A stretch of 64,000 nt of DNA from Riptortus pedestris (taxonomy: Eukaryota; Arthropoda; Insecta; Hemiptera; Alydidae): contig CM032229.1 of the NCBI GenBank assembly GCA_019009955.1, positions 7,856,001 to 7,920,000 of the forward strand, written 5' to 3'. Shown here in pieces: positions 1 to 11,419 of the stretch. Under the pieces are notes generated by a model that was not told the DNA's origin, did no database searches, and worked only from the letters and a program-made list of their open reading frames with translations. Position 1 is the first letter of the stretch, and the number at the start of each line of letters is the position of its first letter. A program made the translations under genes and the position numbers.

Positions 1-174
1 TTGGTTGCATGATTTTCATAGGTTTTGTTTATGCCAAGAGGCACTGAAGATGGAGTTCTGAAAATGCACTATGTCAAAATAAACGTATTGTAGTGGAAAA
101 CAGGCCTACTATGTACTTCCAGATTATTTCGTTCTCCTACCTCCCAGTTTCTCTAGAAGAAATTTAAATGTTAT

Positions 175-413
175 AGAACCAATATTGTTTAACTACTGAT
201 AGTCAACAATTGTTGTTTTGTGCATTTTTTTTACTCAAATATTAAGCAACTAATTTGTGCTTTCTTATTTTTAGCCTTCGGAACCCCCACTCCTTTGCCT
301 TCTACTCGTTGGTTTTTTTGACATAGAAATAGGAAATATGTGGTGAGAGGAGAAGTGTGTTATACCAGCACGTGGAAAATCTGATTAGTTTACGCTCCCC
401 TGCGAGACGGACT
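175..413 (-). repeat. F1 repeat, 5'-end fragment
   Basis: The right edge reads as the F1 5' terminus on the minus strand (a diverged GCTCCCCTGCGAGACGGACTT). The interior (poly-pyrimidine stretch, 'cccccactcct', 'gtgttataccagcacg') parallels the longer copy at 29170-29905. The hairpin end is absent, so this is a truncated copy. It belongs to the subtype whose 5' third contains the GTGTCATACCAGCA motif. Confidence 0.6.
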
Positions 414-1116
414 TTTTTTTTTTTTTTTCTAAACCAAACTCCTTATTTATTGCAGCTTTTATTGTTTGTAGCTCTGAAGATGGGAAAGTAAATTCCTGAA
501 AAGCGTTTAAAAATTTAATATTTATGTATTAACGTCCACCTTTTGCTACTATGGCTACATTGGAGTTTTTTAAAAAAAATAATACATTGTGAGGAGACAC
601 ATAATTCAGTTCTTGATAACTTTATTGAGTTTTAAGTTATTGAGAGTGAAAATTAAAAAGTTAATGTGCCATTTAATTAAGGAGTAAAAGAACTGAGTGA
701 ACAGCGTAATGGGGAAAGGTAATCAAGTTAAGTATCCCAACAGATAAAATCAAAACAACCTAAAAATTTGTTTAGGAACTTTATTTTTGTCCAAAAAAGA
801 TCTATTGATTTTGTAGTTTCCATCCGGCGCATTGGACGGGGGATATCATACATAACTTTCAAATTATAATAAATCATGTTAAATTAAATGAATCAACATG
901 TTCAGTTTGTTTAATTAAATAGAAGTAAAAGGAAGTCACGAGGGGTCCACATCTGATTATTTGTATATAACTTAGTTACTTAATCATAATCTTCTTTATA
1001 TTACCTAGATTTAGAGTTACACGATTACATTAAATTAAAACCAAGAATCCTATGATTATTGCTAGTTGGGTACTGTTTATGGCCCTAGCTAACCTAGCCC
1101 ACTCCTCATTCAAAAA
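414..1116. other. Unassigned AT-rich intergenic DNA
   Basis: No open reading frame of note, no recognisable repeat ends and no RNA gene were seen here. It begins with a T-run next to the F1 fragment and is otherwise ordinary AT-rich sequence. Confidence 0.5.
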
Positions 1117-1597
1117 AGTCCGTCACGCAGGGGCTGCGTAAACTAAGCAGATTTCCCACGTGAAGTTTTACAATAGAGAAATCCGCCTAATAACAGCTGT
1201 AGTAGTAAGAAACCTCTAAACCTATTCACGAGGGACGAATAGTTACGAAAACGGCCGCCAGAGCTCACGGCGGAAAGTCCGAACATAGCCACTGCTGCCG
1301 AGCACATGCAGAATACAAATGCAAATATCTCAGTTAATATTCAAGATACAGAATAAATCTATACAACAATATTTATAGTAAATTTAATTTGCAATAAGAT
1401 TGATTCTGTAATATTTTTCGATCCGACGTATACTAATGGAGATATTTCGAATTTTCAAAAATCCTCCCCTCTAAACCCCCCCTCCCACTGGTCCGATTTC
1501 AGCCATTAACGAACTTGATCTTTCTTTTTACATAAAACGACTAAATATCGAGTTTGGTAACGATTAAACAATAATTGCGACCGCTAGAGCGGTAACA

Positions 1598-1663
<66 letters not shown>

Positions 1664-1814
1664 TATAGATATATAGATAAATATATACAGTTTTGAACGG
1701 ACCTCATTTTCGTCATCTCCTGGGTAGGATCGATGGACATTTGAAGAAAAATTTCGAAAATCGCGTCATGAGTACAACCTCAATAGCTGATTTCCACTAA
1801 GGTAAATCTGCTAA
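1117..1814 (+). mobile_element. F1 Helitron/Helentron-like element, near full length
   Basis: Seen: 5' end AGTCCGTCACGC with the stem ACGCAGGGGCTGCGT, then AAGCAGATTTCCCACGTG; a central pure (TA)n tract (about 1601-1660); and a 3' end with the conserved 'cgtcatgagtacaacctcaatagctgattt' block (split by eye), a slightly mutated GATTTCC..GGTAAATC palindrome and CTAA followed by T. The 5' AAGCAGATTTCCC and the 3' GGGAAATCTGCTT/AA form subterminal inverted repeats. It has no coding capacity, so it is non-autonomous. The architecture (subterminal inverted repeat, central microsatellite, 3' hairpin) matches Helentron-associated elements of the DINE-1 type; that class assignment is inference. Confidence 0.65.
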
Positions 1815-1828
1815 TATCACTATTGATA

Positions 1829-1890
<62 letters not shown>

Positions 1891-4249
1891 AGAGATATAA
1901 TGGTTTCTCCCTCCTCTCCCTGACAACTTGTTGCTATGTAATTTTCAATAACTTCATTGTACACATTTCTTTTCATTCTTTTATGTTTGTCTATTTTGAT
2001 TGCTTTTTATTCAAATTTTTGTTTCTGCGCCCAATTTGGTCTACACTTTTTTCATGCCTTCCGTTATCAAAGTTTTAAAAAAAATTAATTGAAATATTAT
2101 TTCGAGCACAGTCTTGTACAATGTTTGTTGGTTACCACCAATATTGGTAGTTCTGAAGGATACCTAAGATATTCGAAGCTGTAGTCATCACAAATGTTTC
2201 ATCCTTTGATTCATTTGATCCTATCGGTGATACTCAACTATACTACACACTCTTTTACTATATTTTTCTTAAGGGAAATCAGCTATTGTGTAAAATTGTT
2301 TTATTTAGTGTTATACAAAATCAAGGGGGAATTAAAATCCTTGGAGCAAATATTGACTTCATGAATAACTAATCATAAATTGTATTTATTTCAAGAATTT
2401 ATTATCACATTAACTAATTGCAATAATTTCGACTAATGTATATTCTAATTTATTGAAAGAACGTATCCCAAATTTGTGCTCACTATACGGCTGCTACTTT
2501 GTAAATAATTTTCCAAAATTCCTGCAACTCGTTTTAATTGACAAATTTTGTGAAAGACATCATTAAGACAATATTAGGAATATACTTTTTGCTGTTTTCA
2601 TCCACACATTTCATACACATATCTTATATTAAATACATGAGTGATAAATTGATCCATGTTATATAATAAGTATAAAGAAGTTGCGAAAACAATAAGTTCT
2701 ACTATAAGTCTAAAAGTGAGATGATAAGATTTCTAAGTCACGTATGCCCATTGAAGGAATAACCTCTATTAAATCAAAACTTTCTCGGGGGACATTTTCT
2801 TTAAACTGAGTTGCTTTTCAATCCCTTTGCTATAAACGAGCCGTATGCCCCACAAATTGCAAATATTTTATAGCTTATAAACATGCCCCATTTATCGCCC
2901 GGCCTTCTCGAAAATAAAAATGTTTAATATAAAGTTGGTATATTGTTTTTCATTATTTGCTACAAAATGGAGCAGTAAACGAAAAAAAATGGTGAGGAGA
3001 GATTTTATAGTGTTTTTTTTATGTTTTCAATCAGCCCAATAACAAAAGCTTGCAATTTTATGGCCATCACTTTCAAAGGCTTCTAGCTCAAAATTAAATT
3101 TTTTATAAGTAAAGTTTTTTTTAGTAATATTTAATAAGGTTCAATATCTAATCAGTCTACTTTAAAGGACTTCATTAACTTCATAAAACGTGAATGACAA
3201 GTATTAAAATGTACATCCCTATTAGTTGCGCAAAGTAGCTATTAATTCTACTAAAAAATAAATTAAAGAGTACTACCCCATTAGAATATTAATAAAACTC
3301 TTAATCTGAGTGAAGTTGAGTAATTCTGAATATCATGGACGCTGTACAAAGTATTCCAAGGACCAAAACATAACTTTCACAACTACAAAATTTTTACCAA
3401 GAATTAAAACAATCATTAGTATGGTTCGCGATTTTCTGTAAAAATCAAGCAGGATTGATGACTTGGAAATGGATGGTGTACAATCAATATTATTGAACAG
3501 AAATAAGCGCTGAAATGATTCTTAAGCCATCAGAAGCACTTTACAAGAAGGAATTGACTTCTAAGAAGACAATCAATGATGGATGATACAATATACAGAA
3601 GTACAGGGATTACGAATGTCTTGAGGCAGACAGAAATATGGCAGACTCTTTACGGGTAGGGAAAGATCTAGAACTTGCAACAAGTTTAGAAAGGATGAAG
3701 ATCTCAGGGATGCATTTCTGATCCTGACGGATTTGGGAGTTTACGTCTTCTATTGTAGTTGCTTAATGTTCCAGCTACGGGAAGCAACAGTGTGGAAGCA
3801 GATATAGAATTAGAGGACACCAGGAATCGGAGCTTATAATAATAATGTATGTTAAAATGACTCGTTACTTTTTATTATAAAAACAAATTATAATATTATA
3901 ATTACAATGTTATAATGACTCTTTAGAACAACTATGAACTGGTTACCGGAGCATACAAACATTAGACAAGGCAGACAAGTAGACGAAATCAGCTACCCAA
4001 AAAAGAACTTATAACCACCAAGATAATCAAACCCAAGAAAAACATATGATATTAAATTCATGGCAGAAATATTGGTTTGGCTCTACTGAGAATCAACTTT
4101 AAAACTTAAGTATATACTTCGTGAATGGCCTTTCTCAAAAAATACTAACTGAAGTAAAGTTAGAGCAGACGCAACTCCCGCCTCTCTGTGTTAATAGAAC
4201 TTTTCTTTCCAATATCTGTGTACAATTAAATCATGAGGACCATAGCTAA
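1815..4249. other. Intergenic DNA with a second (TA)n tract and a decayed coding-like patch
   Basis: A (TA)n tract occupies about 1832-1886. The rest is AT-rich with no recognised repeat ends. A coding-like patch lies near 3510-3830 and is listed separately. Confidence 0.5.
3514..3831 (+). pseudogene. Decayed coding-like stretch, unidentified
   Basis: From an ATG near 3517 a reading frame with protein-like composition (starting MILKPSEALYKKEL) runs about 65 codons with one internal TGA. After a shift, a second frame (DEDLRDAFLILTDLGVYVF...) continues to about 3810. Two long, mixed-codon frames meeting at one frameshift suggest an old gene or transposon relic rather than chance in this AT-rich DNA. 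I do not recognise a family. Confidence 0.2.
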
Positions 4250-4613
4250 TCAGCTATTGAGGTTGTACTCATGACACGTTACGTCTGGGGATTTCATGTG
4301 AAACTAATGATCGGTTAACGGACGAAATAGGTAGGGTGGGTTTAAATTCAAAATATTTCCTTTATTATGAGTCCTATAGAAAAATATTTCAGAAGCAATT
4401 TTATTAAGCTATTGTTACTCTACAATTGTTGTTCCGTACATTGCTTTGTAACTTAAGTATTCAACATGTTATTCGTACTTTACCTTCTTTCCCACTTCTA
4501 CTTTTCGGATTTTTATTTAGGAATATAAAATATCTTTGGGAGAAGAGACGATTAGTGTGTCATACCATCACGAGGAAAATCTGCTTATTTTGCGCAGCCC
4601 CTGTGTGACGAAC
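4250..4613 (-). repeat. F1 repeat, short diverged copy
   Basis: The left end keeps 'cagctattgaggttgtactcatgac', which follows the 3' hairpin in other copies, and the right end keeps TGCGCAGCCCCTGTGTGACG, the 5' terminus on the minus strand. The (TA)n centre is missing. A 60-codon frame across it is an artefact of the repeat. Confidence 0.6.
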
Positions 4614-4865
4614 ATTTTGATGTCCTGGTCGAGCACATTTCAAATGACCATCAATTTATAGCCGTTGACGTGAGAATGTTTATCCCCAGAGCCACTAATG
4701 GCTAGACGGGTTCTTGGGAACAGGCTAGATGCTGACGACAAAAAACACTCATGTTGGAAAGAAGTGTTGTATATTCCAGAACGTTTCGACACCACTTGAG
4801 AGAGTCTACATCAGCTAGAAACAAAAATGAGGATACATAAACAATTTTTGAAAAGAAAAAAAAGG

Positions 4866-5260
4866 AGCAGATTTCCCACGTGCGTCACGTTTTTGTCTTT
4901 ATCTCAAAACTTAAAGTTCAAAAAGAAAAATATTTTGTATTTAAGCTTCAAATAAAGTGCTTAAAAATATAACAGCTTATTGTTAATATGATATGAGTAG
5001 GAGTGGGGGTTTACTAAATGCCGAAACTAAAGAATGCAAATATCTCGGTTAATAATCAAGGTAATGAAAAAAAAACAACAAAAAAAACACTTATAACAAC
5101 ATTTATAGAACACTATATTTGTAATAAGATTGGTTCTAGACACATTTTCAATCCGACGCATAATAACGGAGATAATGCGAATTTTCGAAATTTTGTCGAA
5201 AAGATTGTTTGTTCTTTCTTTATGCATATTATTTTTTTTTATTGTTTTTCTTGTTTCTTT
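4866..5260 (+). repeat. F1 repeat, 5' part, plus orientation
   Basis: It starts with GAGCAGATTTCCCACGTG and continues through the F1 interior ('gagtgggggtttactaaatgccgaaac', 'aatatctcggttaataatcaa'). It abuts a minus-orientation copy at 5261, so the two form an inverted pair. Confidence 0.5.
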
Positions 5261-5791
5261 TTAGCAGATTTCCCTTAAGGGAAATCAGCTATTGAGGTTG
5301 TACTCATGACACAATTTTCCGAATTTTTCTTCAAATGTTCATCGATCCTACCCAGGAGATGACGAAAATGAGGTCCGTTCAGAACTGTATATATCTATCT
5401 ATCTATATATTTGTCTGTTACCGCTCTAACGGTCGCAATTTTTGTCTTATCGTTTTATACAAAAAGAAAGATTGAATAGAGAAGAAAGATCGAACAATTG
5501 TATAGAACCAATCCTATTGCAAATGTAATGTTCTATAAATGTTGTTATGTACAGTTTTTCACTGTCTTGATTATTAACTGAGGTAATTGCATTTTTTAGT
5601 TTTCAGTCTTCAGTAAAGCCCTACTCCTACTCATCTCATATTTTCAATATTCTATTATGTTATGAAGCACTTTATTTGAAGCTTAAATACCTAATATTGT
5701 TCTCATTGAAATAATGAGAACAATATTTGGTAAATAATATTGCGCACGTGGGAAATATGCTTAGTTAACGCAGCCCCTGCGTGACGGACTT
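5261..5791 (-). mobile_element. F1 element, minus orientation, complete ends
   Basis: It begins TTAGCA plus the intact 20-bp palindrome GATTTCCCTTAAGGGAAATC, followed by AGCTATTGAGGTTGTACTC. The central microsatellite is reduced to TATC/TATA units near 5388-5412, followed by 'tctgttaccgctctaacggtcgc'. It ends with CGCAGCCCCTGCGTGACGGA. Both termini are present, so this is one of the best reference copies (about 530 bp). It has no coding capacity. Confidence 0.7.
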
Positions 5792-5944
5792 TTTCTTTCC
5801 TTTTTAATTTCAACAACTAATTTCTGAACTACATTTCTTGTATACAAAATCATGATGTATTATGAACATTCATGTTATATACTATAGTTGTTGGTACATG
5901 TAGTAAATAAACTCCCTTTCTGCATGGGTAATGTGCAAAGGAAA

Positions 5945-6096
5945 ATATATATATATTTACATATATACAGTTTTGATCGGTCCTCATTTCCTGGTTGAAT
6001 CCTCATCAGGGTTGATAGGCATTTGAGAAAAGTTTTCGAAAATCGTGTCAAGAGTACTACCTCAATAGCTGATTTCCCTTGGGGAAAATCTGCTAA
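5945..6096 (+). repeat. F1 repeat, 3'-end fragment
   Basis: A short TA-rich start, then the 'gttttgatcggtcctcattt' block, 'cctcaatagctgatttccc' and a TTCCCTTGGGGAAAATCTGCTAA end. Only the 3' third of the element is present. Confidence 0.6.
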
Positions 6097-6487
6097 TAGT
6101 ACCTATCTAAAACAATCATAGTATTTCATCGTTTTAATTTAATGTAATGTTTTTATACTATATTTTATAATAGTTTATTTGTATTGTTCTCACGTTTTTG
6201 GTTGAGATTACCAGAGAGTACTGAAGATGGAGTTTGTAGTCTGAATATGCTTTCTCTAATTAAAACATTGTGAATGGTTAAGGCCTTTTTCTGAGATTCG
6301 GATTGGTAATGTTCACCTTCCAGCTGGTGGAGGTTTGCTCTACCATAAGCTAAGCTTGTGAGAAAAGATGTTCCTTAATGCCGTAACGTAACCCCGCTAA
6401 TACTTAAGTAGCTGCTAAGTAAACCGAGAACACAATAAAATAATAGCTAGAAGAGAAGGGTGTAGCCTACAGGAAGAACTCAAAACG

Positions 6488-6742
6488 GCCGTCACGCAGG
6501 GGCTGCGTAAACTAAGAAGATTTCCCTTTTGAACTTTAACCATAGGTAATAAGTGTATATAATCAATGTGTATTTTCTTAACTCAAGTATTAGTTAAGCG
6601 AGTCATTCGTTTTCAGCCTTCAGTGAACCCCCGTTCCTCGTCGAATTTTGACTAATAAATAGGGAAATTATGGTGCGATAAGGTCACAAATTTGTTATAC
6701 CAGAGAATCTGTTTACTTTACGCAGCCCCTGAGTGACGGACT
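6488..6742. repeat. Two F1 5' ends facing each other
   Basis: A plus-strand 5' terminus (GCCGTCACGCAGGGGCTGCG) starts at about 6488, and a minus-strand 5' terminus (CGCAGCCCCTGAGTGACGGA) ends at about 6742. The sequence between them is F1 interior of the subtype that contains 'gttataccag'. The result is an imperfect foldback of about 255 bp with no hairpin end. Confidence 0.5.
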
Positions 6743-7186
6743 TATTCTTGGCCAATCGGATTCCCAAGTGCGTATCAAACTATTGAGGGAAACTATTGCA
6801 CTCCACTATGGTAGACGATACTCAAGTGTGGTGACAGCATATGACTCTTCACCCCAACAGTTAGTCATACCTTTGAAAAAGCCGCCCGGACCAGTAGGGC
6901 TTGGGTAATTAACTCATTACTTCTGCCATGGAGTGGTTCCCACGCCTGTACAACACGCTTCTAGCCAGTCCCTTCATCTTTACTTCAAGCAGGTTCGCCT
7001 TAAGGGATTTACTCTTATTCAGAAGGCACTCACAAAAGATTTTCAGAACTTTTCTTCAAACGCCCATGTATCACACATGCCAACACGCACATTGAAAGAT
7101 CTATTTAAAAAAATATTCATTATTTAAGCTTGTGATAAAACGTTTTATGATATATTCACTTAATTTTAATATGCGGTGACTAAAAA

Positions 7187-8495
7187 AGTCCGTCACGCAG
7201 GGGCTGCATAAACTAAGCAGGTTTCCCTCGTGAAGCTTAACAATAGATAAATCTACAGACTGGGAACACAACACCACCGTGAATATTAGGCGAATAAATA
7301 AAAACGGCAATAACAAATTTCTTATTCAGTAAACTTTAATAACCTCCCGTCGGGAAGCGTCCGAAATGTAAACAAACAGGTCTGTCGTCGTCTCAAAGGA
7401 AAGAAAAACGATTACTGAAATTTATCAGAATATAACGTATTAGTTTTATTGAAAACTATTTACTATATCTAGTACTGTAATTTATACGAATCAGAATAAT
7501 TTTTATCTCATTCAATCAAATTTTAGTAGTCCGAGAACTTAAGACGGGTGGGGGGGGGGGTCACTAGAAAATATTTGCATATATCTTACACATTAGAAGC
7601 TTACACGAGTCTCTACACCAATTTCACGAGAGCCGAACAGTTCCGGAAATGCCCGATCTAACTTTCAGCGGAATCGCAGGAACAGAACCGACAATAGCCG
7701 AATATAAAAAATGCAAATATAATGGTTCTGTAACATTTTTCGATCCGACTCATACATAATAATGGAGATGTTTGGAATTTTTTAATTAGCCCTCTAAACC
7801 CGCTCTTGGCCCGATTTCAGCCATTAACGACCATGAACTTGTGTGTTAAATTAAACGGCTAAATCTCAATTATGGTATAGATTAAATAAATATTTTCGAG
7901 TAACGAAGTAAAATCATAATTTATGACGTATCTCATAATAATGGAGATATTTGGAATTCTCTATTTACCCCTCTACTCCCCCCCACCCAACCTGGTCCGA
8001 TTTCAGCCATTAACGACTATGAACTTGTGTGTTGAATTAAACTGTTAAATCTCAATTATGGTATATATCAAATAAATATTTTCGAGTAATGAAGTTAAAT
8101 CATAATGGGTGGAATTACTGAATGGTGAAAACTAAAATATATCTCGATTAATAATCGCGTTCGTGAAAAACCGTATATAACAACATCTACAGATGTTGCA
8201 ACCATATTGGTTCTATAAAAATTTTCGATCCAACGTTTAATAACGGCGATATTATGAATTTTCAGGCCCCCTCCAGTAGTCCGATTTCATATGTTAACTA
8301 TCTTGATCTTTATTTGTACATAATACGTTTAAATATCGAGTTTGGTAACAATCAAACAAAAATCTCGACCGCAAGTACGGCATCAGAATAATATATATAA
8401 TTTTCAACGGATCTCATTTCCGTCTTCGATGGACATTCGAGAAAATGTATCGAACATCGCGTCAATAGCAATTTTTCCTAAAGGAAATCTGCTAT
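7187..8495 (+). mobile_element. F1 long variant with internal tandem duplication
   Basis: 5' end AGTCCGTCACGCAGGGGCTG at 7187; the 3' end is degenerate ('ttcctaaaggaaatctgcta') at 8495. This 1.3-kb subtype carries extra interior sequence (7260-7560) also seen at 38977-39600 and, in reverse, at 19040-19412 and 40900-41321. A segment of about 178 bp is duplicated in tandem (about 7760-7930 and 7938-8104; both contain 'gatttcagccattaacgac' and 'aaatctcaattatggtat'). The central TA tract is reduced to a few units near 8391. Confidence 0.6.
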
Positions 8496-8689
8496 TCAGC
8501 AAAAACATTGAAATCAGTTTATTATTGTTTGGCGGAATTATAACAGGAAATAGAACAATAAATTCTTATCTAGTGTTACTGTAACTTTACTATGAAACCG
8601 ACGAGGTAGACATACCTTACGGTCACAGTTTACTGACGGAACAAAGAAAAGAACTTGTGAGATTTGGAAAATCGGCTGTTTTACATAGA

Positions 8690-8784
8690 AATATGGAATG
8701 TGTGGTGAGATGAGATCACAAGTATACTATCCAATTGCGTAGGAAATCTGCTTAGTTTACATAGTCCCTACGTGACGGACATTT
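8690..8784 (-). repeat. F1 5'-end fragment
   Basis: AGGAAATCTGCTTAGTTTAC followed by a mutated GTCCCTACGTGACGGACA. Only the 5' terminal region is recognisable. Confidence 0.45.
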
Positions 8785-9027
8785 TTTCATTATTATTCAC
8801 TATAAAAGGGTAATCCATAATTATTAATCAACTATTTCGAGTCCTTATAAACAATTTCTCGAGAGAACGAGAACCTGAAAGTTATAATTATACAAATTTT
8901 AATATATGTATAACCCCTTTAATGATCATAAGTGGGATTATATTAATTTATGCTCTAGCAGGCGCTCTTCCCTTTTATTTACTAAGACTTGGACAAATAG
9001 CCAAAAATCTATATCTTAATGAAAATT

Positions 9028-9110
9028 AGCACATTTCCCTCAAGTAAAACTTGCTATTGAGGTTGTATTCACGATGTTATTTTTAAAATTTTCATGATCG
9101 TTGACCCAAC
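9028..9110 (-). repeat. F1 3'-end fragment, mutated palindrome
   Basis: TTAGCACATTTCCCTCAAGT, then CTTGCTATTGAGGTTGTATT. The hairpin arm is degraded and the element is cut short after about 80 bp. Confidence 0.45.
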
Positions 9111-9414
9111 CTGATTAATGGCTAAATGAGGCCTTTACAAATTCTTAAATATTTGTCAATTAACGCTTAAGGCACAATTATTTGTATTTGATCTTTAAAA
9201 CCCCAATATTTATTTATTAAGGAATACACTTCGCAGCTATTAGCGATTATCATAATACACACTGTGAATGTAGCTGTAGTATATTTGTCCCTTATAGTCA
9301 ACTAAAGTTACAGATTATAAAATAACAAGCGATAAACAAATCTGAGAATAAACACAACTATCTTTCTTAAGTTGTACTGAGTTCCACAGCTGTGTTTGTT
9401 GGAAGTGAAGAATA

Positions 9415-9534
9415 TTAGCAGATTTCCCTTAAGGGAAATCAGCTATTGAGGTCGTACTCATGACGCGATTTTCGAAAAATTTCTACAAATGTCCATCGAT
9501 CCTACCCAGAAGATGACGAAAATGAGGTCCGTTC

Positions 9535-9591
<57 letters not shown>

Positions 9592-10167
9592 CCTGTTAAC
9601 ACTCTAGCGGTCGCAATTTTTGTTTAATCGTCACCAAACTCGGTATTTAATCGTTTGATGTAAAAAGGAAGATCAAGTTCGTTAACGGCTGAAATCGGAC
9701 CAGTGGGAGGGGGGGTTTAGAGGGGGGATTTCTGAAAATTCGAAATATCTCCGTTACTATACGTCGGATCGAAAAATTGTATAGAACCAATATTATACAT
9801 TTATTCTCTATCTTGAATATTAACCGAGATATTTGCATTTTTATGAAGTCTGTGAGACATGTGGTCGGGTATAGTTCGGATTAGGTCGGCCATTTTCGTA
9901 ACCACTCGGCTCAGGTGGAAGCTTCTTCTAACCTTACCTTACCTTCGTTACTTTGTGAGATTTATGCAAATACGTTCTGTTCATCCGCCCCCCCCCTTCT
10001 TTAGTTCTTGGACTACTAAAATTTGAGTTATTAAAATATAAATTATTCTTACAATTCAGAAGCCGTTTCAGTTGGGAATTTATTTTAATTAACTGAAAGA
10101 TTTCTCATTACCGTAAAACTTCACATGGGAAATCTGCTTAATTTACGCAGCACCTGCGTGACGGACT
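9415..10167 (-). mobile_element. F1 element, full length
   Basis: TTAGCA plus an intact GATTTCCCTTAAGGGAAATC palindrome at the left; a pure (TA)n tract at about 9541-9588; the block 'gcggtcgcaatttttgtttaatcg'; and CGCAGCACCTGCGTGACGGA at the right. Length is about 750 bp, non-coding. A near-perfect hairpin (10174-10270) lies immediately beyond the 5' end. Confidence 0.7.
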
Positions 10168-10173
10168 TTTTTT

Positions 10174-10270
10174 ACTTGGAGAGAGAGAAAAAGACGTCCA
10201 ATGCTTCACAATTTTTTTTTTGTGAAATTTGTGAAGAATTGGACGTCTTTTCCTCTCTCTCTCTCCAAGT
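10174..10270. repeat. Near-perfect 97-bp hairpin
   Basis: The left arm ACTTGGAGAGAGAGAAAAAG followed by ACGTCCAATGCTTCACAA is mirrored on the right by TTGTGAAGAATTGGACGTC and TTTTCCTCTCTC...CCAAGT. The arms are about 38-42 nt and the loop is T-rich. A related single arm (ACTTGGAAAGAAGAAAACGT, then CCAATTCTC) lies at about 28104-28160, so this looks like a small foldback repeat family. Confidence 0.6.
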
Positions 10271-10616
10271 TGTACTGAGTTATTTAGTATGTCTTACTTA
10301 TACGTCTATTACCATTATATCTATATCTATTATTATTATATTGTGTTCACGTTTCTGTCATGGTCCGTTTGTTTACTTCTTGGGTCTGTCACAACAAACA
10401 GACCCCGCGTAGACCTAATAAGCCTGGTAGAGATGAAGCCAACTCACCAATGGACAACTAACTCAGTACAACTTTTGACATACAATGAAGATGGTGTTGT
10501 CGCATCGAAAGCACAATGCCAGCTGTATTCATATTCGTCCAGTCTTCACCGACTAGTATGACAACAGTATCACATATACTGGCGGTACTAACCCTTTACT
10601 TGATATACCAAACTAC

Positions 10617-10739
10617 GCTTAGGGGAAATCGACTATTGAAATAGTACTCATGACGCGATTTCAAAAAATGTCTTCAAATGTCCATCAATCCTACCTGAGA
10701 GATGATGAAAATGAGGTCCGGAATATATATATATATATT

Positions 10740-10772
<33 letters not shown>

Positions 10773-10790
10773 ATGTATGTATCGCTCTAA
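10617..10790 (-). repeat. F1 3'-half fragment with (TA)n and (TG)n
   Basis: 'ggggaaatcgactattgaaatagtactcatgacgcg' is a mutated hairpin end, followed by 'gtccatcaatcctacc' and 'aaaatgaggtccg', then a mixed TA/TG microsatellite. The 5' half is absent. Confidence 0.55.
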
Positions 10791-10895
10791 CTCACACTGT
10801 CACGAGCTGTGTTCAAAAATAAGAAAACTGAAGACTAAAAACTTTTATTTATTACAATATACCGCATTTACATTTGTCATTAGCGGTAGGTGGAT

Positions 10896-11080
10896 CTATA
10901 TTTCATGGAACAAACAAGATACAGTTAAAAATGCAAAAAGCCTTTTTATGTATTCTTCATCGTCTCTAAGGAGTTCTTTTAGGTTCGGTTTAAGGTTCAA
11001 AGCTCTTCTTGGAAGATCGTATTTCTTACAATTGAGGAGAACATGTGAGACGGTAAGATGGCCTTACAACAATCGCAGGT
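10896..11080 (-). pseudogene. LINE reverse transcriptase C-terminal relic
   Basis: On the minus strand, with one frameshift, the reading frame gives a C-x2-C start, then LTVSHVLLNCKKYD, LKELLRDDEEYIKRLFAF and a stop at 10896-10898. This C-x2-C...LTV-H-LL-C-KY...LKELL pattern is the zinc-binding C-terminus typical of jockey/I-like non-LTR retrotransposon polyproteins. No reverse transcriptase core is visible upstream, so this is a decayed 3' fragment. The homology call rests on the motif only. Confidence 0.5.
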
Positions 11081-11419
11081 TGGTGGGAATAAGAATTTTT
11101 AGTTCTTTCAATAAAGAACTATGTTTTAAATGAGTTTTCTCCATTAGACTGAAAACTTTTGTTTCGAGAAGTAATACAAAAATTGGAACCTCAGAACAGA
11201 ATGAAAACATCGGAATTGGAATATAAAAACTAAGGCCCAAAGCTAAGGATTCCTTTGGATTTCTGATACCAATACACATAGTAAACCTGGTTTGGTTAGT
11301 AAGGATTTACTTTTGCAGTTCCAATCTTATTACTTGATCATTTTCATTCCTCTTTGCACCTGTTCAAGTGTCAATCCTAAGTGAGTTGTTTGTTGAATGT
11401 TCTTGACCAACAGTGCGAA

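Noticed and set aside
5018..5278. 86-codon ORF and its antisense partner
   Set aside because: Lies entirely within F1 sequence and is not open in sister copies.
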